Assembly (NCBI GenBank): GCA_021234535.1
Contig: CM037830.1
Location: forward strand, 10,712,453-10,776,452
Length of the DNA stretch: 64,000 nt
From: Stichopus chloronotus
Lineage: Eukaryota; Echinodermata; Holothuroidea; Aspidochirotida; Stichopodidae
Direction: 5' to 3'
A model generated the notes under the pieces. The model did not search any database. It saw only the letters and a list, made by a program, of their open reading frames with translations, and was not told the DNA's origin. This document shows positions 58,331-64,000 of the stretch, piece by piece (within the stretch, counting starts at the first letter, position 1; every line of letters begins with the position of its first letter). The translations under genes and the position numbers were made by a program.

Positions 58331-60240
58331 GTTAAATGACTCCAGAAAATTGAACTTTTTAGAAGAAGAGAATGAAAAGCTACAATCAAAGAATTAGAAG
58401 CTACACAAAGGGAAGAAAAAAGCTATTGAAGAAAAATGAAAAGGTAAAGAAATGATCAGTGAAACACATCAAATCAATCCGACAAGAATCATTAAAAGTT
58501 TAAGAAAGGAATTTCACAATCATGGACATCAATGATAATATAAAGGAAAAATTCAACTTAAAACCACCAATGAAAGAAATCACGTATGACCTTGTTTTGA
58601 AAATTCATAAACATATCAACAATGCTAATGAAAATATACAAAATGTAATGCTGAAAGTTGCTCACCTTAAACTCAAATGCTGTACAAAATTTCTAATTTG
58701 GAAAATCAAAGAGGAGGTGTAATCTGGCCCAATAATTGCCGACCAACGCAGAGTGGAAGGACTTACAGAGTGTCTTTATATTTTTGAAAAAAATACCAAA
58801 GACATTCTGCCAATACTGAAAACTAATCAACTGGTGTATGATTTGGAGAAATTCAACAATTTTAGCATGAATTACAGTTACGAACATTTCACAATAGAAG
58901 AAGGAGGCAAGGTTACGGGAGAGAATGTAAAGGTACATGTTGGGGAAGGATTTACCAGCAGGTTATCAAATTAAAGGAAACGATTTAAGGAACTACGTAC
59001 TTTTTAGGAAACTGCTTCAGTAGGATTTCAAAAGGAAAGGCTAGAGACAACAGACACCGAGAATGAAGTAAAAGAATGGTTGAAGGAAAAGAACAGGGAA
59101 TGTGAAAATTTGAAAGAGAGGTAGAGGAAGAAAGAAGGAGCATAAGGACTAGAGAAAGGGAATGCAAAATGTTAGAACGTGAAAAGAATTACATGAAGGA
59201 AACAATCACACAAAGAGGAGCAAAGACTGAGGAAAAAAATTAAACCAAGATATGTAGACCTAAGAGAACACAAAGAAGAGGAAGATTCGCTAAAAGCTAA
59301 AGGAAAGGAACTGGAAATGAGACCTTTAGATAAAGAGAATGAAGCTGAAGAATTGCAACAGGAAAAAGGAAAGTTAATAGCAGAAACTGAAAAGTTGGGA
59401 AAAGTGAAGGCAAAGTTAACGGATGACAAACGGAGAGGGCAGGAAAATGTGTCTAAACTGAATAGGAAGGCTTTGGCCGATGCGAAAAAAAGGAAAGGAA
59501 AAAGGAGTCAGCAGGAAAAGATATGGAAAGGTTAATCAATATCAAAATACCCCAATCTAACCTGACATCCTCAAATACATTTCCTTCAAAAACAACACAG
59601 CGGTTCTACAACTTACTAATTGCATTGTCAAAGGCATTTACAGAAGGACATAATTATCAAAATTACACAATGTCACACATATGTGGCAGAACGTGGGTCT
59701 TGGGGGGCAATAGTAAATTATTTGAGGAAACAATGATGACTCCGTCAGCATTTGTGTACAAAGACGATTTTGTAATTATTCAACGCAAAAAAATGATGAC
59801 GAATTTGATTTTCTGTGTCAGCAATTGCTGCGATTAATTTCTTCTGGCATGACAGTTCTGATTGGCAGACAACTTGTAGATCAATTACCTCGTGGAAAAT
59901 TGTTCAATCCAACATCACATAAATTTGAATCAACTCAAGCGGCACCGGCTCACAATATAATTAGTGACAGAGATTTCGTTCAATTGGATAGCAAAATTAA
60001 AGAGCAAACCCAATCTTAGCACAATTGCTCTGGAGGGAATGATTCTCTTTGGGAATAATCATACCTCTGAATGGTTAAAGACAATGGAAAACAGAAAAAA
60101 GGGAAGAGTGATGAAGAGGGCAAGGGTTGAAGCAAGAGAGAAGACAAGGCAATACAGAACCACGAGAGAATGACGGGAAGAAAATGTAAAAAATCGTCAA
60201 GAAGAGGCACATTGTAAGAAACAGAAGGAGAAAACAAAGG
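58331..60240 (+). pseudogene. Broken coiled-coil / transposon-associated gene
   Basis: A plus-strand gene can be followed through many stops and frame changes. The first part (58520-58980) has MDINDNIKEKFNLKPPMKE and LTECLYIFEKNTKDILPILK-type helical sequence. The second part (59040-59535) is a Lys/Glu-rich coiled coil. The third (59525-60170) contains TTQRFYNLLIALSKAFTEG, then GRQLVDQLPRGKLFNPTSHK, then ISDRDFVQLD and, after a shift near 60015, IALEGMILFGNNHTSEWL. The last motifs match a protein family repeated in coral, fish and echinoderm genomes ('..l.lPgGk..npsae....e....nivSErDFa.LD......pna.t.alEgmilf.nNkTs.WL'), generally regarded as mobile-element encoded. It is non-functional here. 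Confidence 0.7.
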
Positions 60241-61904
60241 AGAGTTGACTCCAGAGTTAAAAAGAGTGGGAGGATTCTGGGATACTTGGACGATGTAGAA
60301 AAAAAATATGAAAGGAAGCCATAGAGAAGAGAAAGCTTGTTTTGCACAGAGGAGATACATACAGACAGTGCTAGAGAAGAAAAGTAAATTGCTTAAACGA
60401 ATTCTCCACAAACAAAACAACTTCACATAATATATGAGATTATGTACCGTTCTATCATTTAAACATAACTATTGTACCAGAGGAAGCTTCTTTAGATGTG
60501 AAATAACGCTTTGAAAGCTGGTCTTCAACACAAGCCTGAAAATGTGTGACGTAGAACCGAAAAAAAACCGTTCTCCATTTTTTTTCACTCTTCCTGTTTC
60601 TGGCAAGGACTTGGACGCAAAAAGTCCTTTGTTCAGAGATTACAAAAACCCTATGAATGTCTACTTTCAGTAAAATACTTTCAGTAAGATACATTCCGTA
60701 ATATACTAACATATATACTGAAGCACATGAAACCATATCAGCTGTTATTGTGATGGACATAAGATTTACTTTCTGCTTATACTTTAAGACCCACCAAACA
60801 AAGCGAAGGTAAGCTGTGAAATTAGCTCAAAGGTATTTCTATCCTTTATTCGTCGGTACCAGTTCAATATCATTCACAGACCAACATCATGTAAGTCAAC
60901 TAATCCTTAAACAATTAGGTAGCTCCGAACAATGCCTTCAAAGGTAGGTCTATGCCACTCCCTGGTGAAACGAAGGTAGTATCAAAAATTGAGAGATCAG
61001 AACAGTACTATAACCCACAGCTTGAGCTAAAAAACAAGGGCAATGCTCAATCTATATTTGCCGGTACTACGTCACAACCGATTGATTTCTAGCAACAGGC
61101 TCGTACCTCGAATATCTACTAAAATAATTCATTTCGCGAATTCTTTGAGATATTTCATGAAAATGAGAACGATGGCTTGTCTACAATAATGTTTGCATCT
61201 TTTTAAGAGACATAAGAAGTGATGGTGGAGAATTCAAAGGAAGTCGGATTGAAAATAATCCTACCAGCACAATATGACAATACGCATAACTTCACTAGAC
61301 ACAGGTAAGTCCCTTTGCTTCGCATATTTTGAGTATGTAACATTTGAAGTAAAGTTCATTCTTTCTAACATGCAAAATTCACTGATTTGACTTCTCTCTT
61401 CGGCTTTGCTGAAGATAGAGAGGGCGTCCTCGGAAAAATGGTACGAAAGAAAAGATATAACAGTACATAATTTGATTTTATAATTTCAACAAATGTCACT
61501 TTAAGGACTAATTCAACAACTCACACTCAAAAGACAAGTATGCTTCATTCTTCGGTTGTTTCATAATGAAAGTAACGTTTATTGTCACATGGTTGAGGGC
61601 GTTTTACTTTAAACTAAGAGGCAATGACATCATCTTATGGAAAAGATTAAAAGATGAAAGCATTACAAAATAAAACATTTAAGCTTTTATTTTAAAAAAA
61701 AAAAATGCCAATATCGTTTTCGACGATGAAACTTAGGATAACATTGTATTGTCCATATCATGCATTTGCATATGCATACTGGTGAAGCAGCAACCGCTCC
61801 CCACACGCACACGCGCTACTCAAACTCCATATTTTGTAAAACCTTAAGGACTTTATCCATCATACGTAAACAGCAAATATCTTAAAAATCAGAGGAATTT
61901 CAGA
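60241..61904. other. Non-coding
   Basis: No exon, repeat or domain recognised. Frames at 60016-60760 on the minus strand are shadows of purine-rich pseudogene sequence or chance. Confidence 0.5.
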
Positions 61905-62070
61905 TTTGGTTTGTGTCTAATGTTTTCGTTTTGTGTCTAATGTTTCGGTTTGTGTCTAATCATCTGGTTAATTGTGTCTAAGTTTGTGTGTAATAATTTT
62001 TTTTTAGTGTGTAAAGATTTAGTTGTGTCTCTAATTTTTCGTTTGTGTCTAATGATCTAGTTTTTGCCTA
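61905..62070 (+). repeat. Tandem GTTTGTGTCTAAT repeat
   Basis: The unit GTTTGTGTCTAAT plus 3-8 variable bases (often GATCTA or TTTTC) recurs seven to nine times over 165 bp with mutations. Confidence 0.85.
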
Positions 62071-62499
62071 ATGTGTTTGCTGTATATGTTGTCGTTTGGG
62101 TATGCACTGCCGAGAATGTTTTACGATTGGCGTTCCCGATATTCATGACTTCGTACGTTTTGTTCTGTCTGCCCTGTAGTATGTGATAATAAACGATGTC
62201 GCCGGAACTCCTTGAAAATTAATAGTACTGCAAAATAAATCTTTTCTCGGCCATCATTGTGGACGTGGTTTCTACTTTGCACACTTCATTATTTTACGTC
62301 GCATGTTATCATATGAAATTTAAAAAGAAATTGTCTTTCGTGTTGAAACGCTAGCTAAAGTTAGAAACGTAAACACTGGGCAATAAAGGCCTAGTAAATG
62401 CTGCACCAACACTACCGTGTACCAAATTTATTACCGTTAAAGTAATTAACGTAAGAACGCCTAGCTACTAATTTTCATCGCAAATCGAAGACGTAACGT
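62071..62499. other. Non-coding
   Basis: Nothing recognised. Confidence 0.45.
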
Positions 62500-62880
62500 T
62501 ATAGAACTGTAGGTCCTGGGAACCGGCCTGGCGGTCTCGGTGTCCAAAGGTTTCGGTACCTTTTAACATCCCATATCTCACTCGCGTCTTACTTCTGGGA
62601 ATTCTTAATATTTATTACACTTTCCTATGTAAGTTTGCTACAGGAAGTGCACACCAAAGCACCATTTTGACATCTGTTATTTTGGCCCAATATCAAGTAC
62701 GTAATGCTCATGAACATAGTCGCGTGTAAATATCATAACGTTAAGGTACTAGTTAAGCGACGAACTAGCTATTTGGTAGTTGGAGGGAAAAAATGGCTCC
62801 ATCCGTCACGTGACTGGATTTTTTTTTTTAACAGGAGATGTCGCAACCCTCTTTGTAAAGAACCCTAATAGTATTTACTG
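62500..62880 (-). repeat. Family E repeat, inverted copy E3
   Basis: The reverse complement matches 35390-35760 and 51230-51600: GACACCGAGACCGCCAGG, TCCCAGAAGTAAGACGCGAG, TAGCTAGTTCGTCGCTTAAC and AGAGGGTTGCGACATCTCCT. Only the left portion of the family is present. Confidence 0.75.
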
Positions 62881-62894
62881 CGACTTTTCATGTT

Positions 62895-62938
62895 GGAAAT
62901 CCCCCCCCCCCCCCACACACACACACACACCCACCCAC
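62895..62938. repeat. Poly-C and (CA)n simple repeat
   Basis: About 17 C residues followed by a CA microsatellite and CCCACCCACC. Confidence 0.95.
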
Positions 62939-64000
62939 CTTTAAAAAATCTTAGATCCGCCTCTGCGTTGTAGTGGAATTTTAAGGACTCACATCCTTCT
63001 CCACAGAGCTGCGATTAGGATATTTTTCGGGTGCAAAAGTTAAAAAAAAACCTGAATTATATTTGACCTCAAAATATGCACAATATTCATCACATTGAGA
63101 CTGAGGTTACCTGGTAGACGAGACATTTCTCAATCAGGAGAAGACCACCTCATTTTTTAATTTTTTCACCTAGCCTATGGGCCAGCGATTACACTCCTAA
63201 TGTATGCCCTGTATAACCATGTGTGATTTAAAAGGAGAGACATCTAATTCCTTCCTTTGAACCTAACTAGTTGCCGCCAAAGACATCTGCTTTGTTCACC
63301 ACTTACAGATTCAATGGGCTTAAAATGTATTAAGGTCTTAAGGTGAAAGGGTTCATGTCGTCTGCTACGTCTGCTATAGAAAATTTTGTCCATAGTTATA
63401 ACATTTCCGGTCGCTATTCTTGAAAATTAGTTTTCACCTTTTCGACGCCTTCTGACGTTTATCATAGTGGACCAGTTTAAAGATGTGTAATTTGCTGAAC
63501 GTGGGTTCACCTACTACAAATTGCGAAAGTTTGCGGAAATTGTTAAACATTCAATAGTAAATTATAGTCTTATGTTCATATTAATCATTTGCATATGGCA
63601 AAAGCCCTACAACTTATTCTTATATGCCAGTCCATCTTAATTCGGAAGAGATAACCAGTCGTTTTGATTGGTGAGCTTAAAGTCCTGTCCTGACTGTCGG
63701 CAACAACCTTGGCATCAAAGCATTGTTCTAAGTAATCCTGTTCATAAGATATAAGCAGGTGTGAATAAAAAATAAAAATAAAAACTTACTTGCATACCGT
63801 CTAGAAATTGGGTATATTACACAAAAGTAAGAGGGTGCTTTCAGCCGTACTCATCCCTTAGGAATTGGGACTCTTATCACACCGGAGAAAATAATAAATG
63901 GCTAATAAATCTTTATTGCAGTCTTCTTATGGAGTTTACTTTTAAAAAAGGGTACTCGACAATTCGTAACTGTCTAAAATGTATGAAAGGGCAGAGTAGG
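62939..64000. other. Non-coding right edge
   Basis: AT-rich with no recognised gene, domain or shared repeat. Confidence 0.5.

Noticed and set aside
58693..60426. Minus-strand frames opposite the coiled-coil pseudogene
   Set aside because: They are Ser/Phe/Leu-rich shadows of purine-rich coding sequence on the plus strand.

Overview
This is a window of animal nuclear DNA: AT-rich, intron-rich and full of repeats, with no prokaryotic gene layout. The plexin gene, the multi-copy zinc-finger/SAMD3-like protein family, and the dispersed repeats fit a marine invertebrate deuterostome. An echinoderm, perhaps a sea cucumber, is my best guess, but that rests on general impression rather than on a diagnostic marker. 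Nearly all long open frames are chance; only a few exons are convincing.

Region 1 (about 1-20,231, minus strand) is the 5' part of a plexin receptor gene. A signal peptide plus most of the sema domain lies in one 1,035-nt coding exon (19134-20168). Two more sema exons follow (18361-18591 and 16571-16690), then an 11.6-kb intron, then the PSI-domain exon (4906-5003). All junctions keep the frame. A 38-nt candidate micro-exon (4378-4415) may come next. The rest of the gene (IPT repeats, membrane segment, GAP domain) lies beyond the left edge. The big intron holds ladders of about 140-bp degenerate repeats, several carrying a perfect DR1 nuclear-receptor motif, and a palindromic 0.3-kb element that is also present at the left edge of the window.

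Region 2 (20-35 kb) is mostly non-coding. It has more of the same repeat ladders, a possible orphan terminal exon (25310-25507), a clean 322-bp MITE (32017-32338) and the broken tail of a non-LTR retrotransposon (33470-34110).

Region 3 (35-55.5 kb) is a nest of mobile DNA and is the most interesting part. Two copies of a repeat family ('E') lie in tandem. The first is split by about 11.75 kb of extra DNA. Within that DNA I can delimit an 11,235-bp element (37410-48644). It has inverted ends starting CACTG/CACAC, flanking AT dinucleotides, and an array of short hairpins just inside each end, which is the layout of CACTA/EnSpm transposons. Its only recognisable gene (39561-46662, plus strand) encodes two C2H2 zinc fingers, a transposon-associated middle region and a C-terminus like the multi-copy SAMD3-like proteins. 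The second E copy lacks the insertion and so acts as an empty-site reference; it carries its own 671-bp TTAA-flanked piggyBac-like MITE.

Region 4 (54.5-64 kb) has a candidate last exon with a PCNA-binding-like motif (54535-54606, minus), a heavily broken coiled-coil/transposon gene (58331-60240, plus), another inverted E-family piece (62500-62880) and simple repeats.
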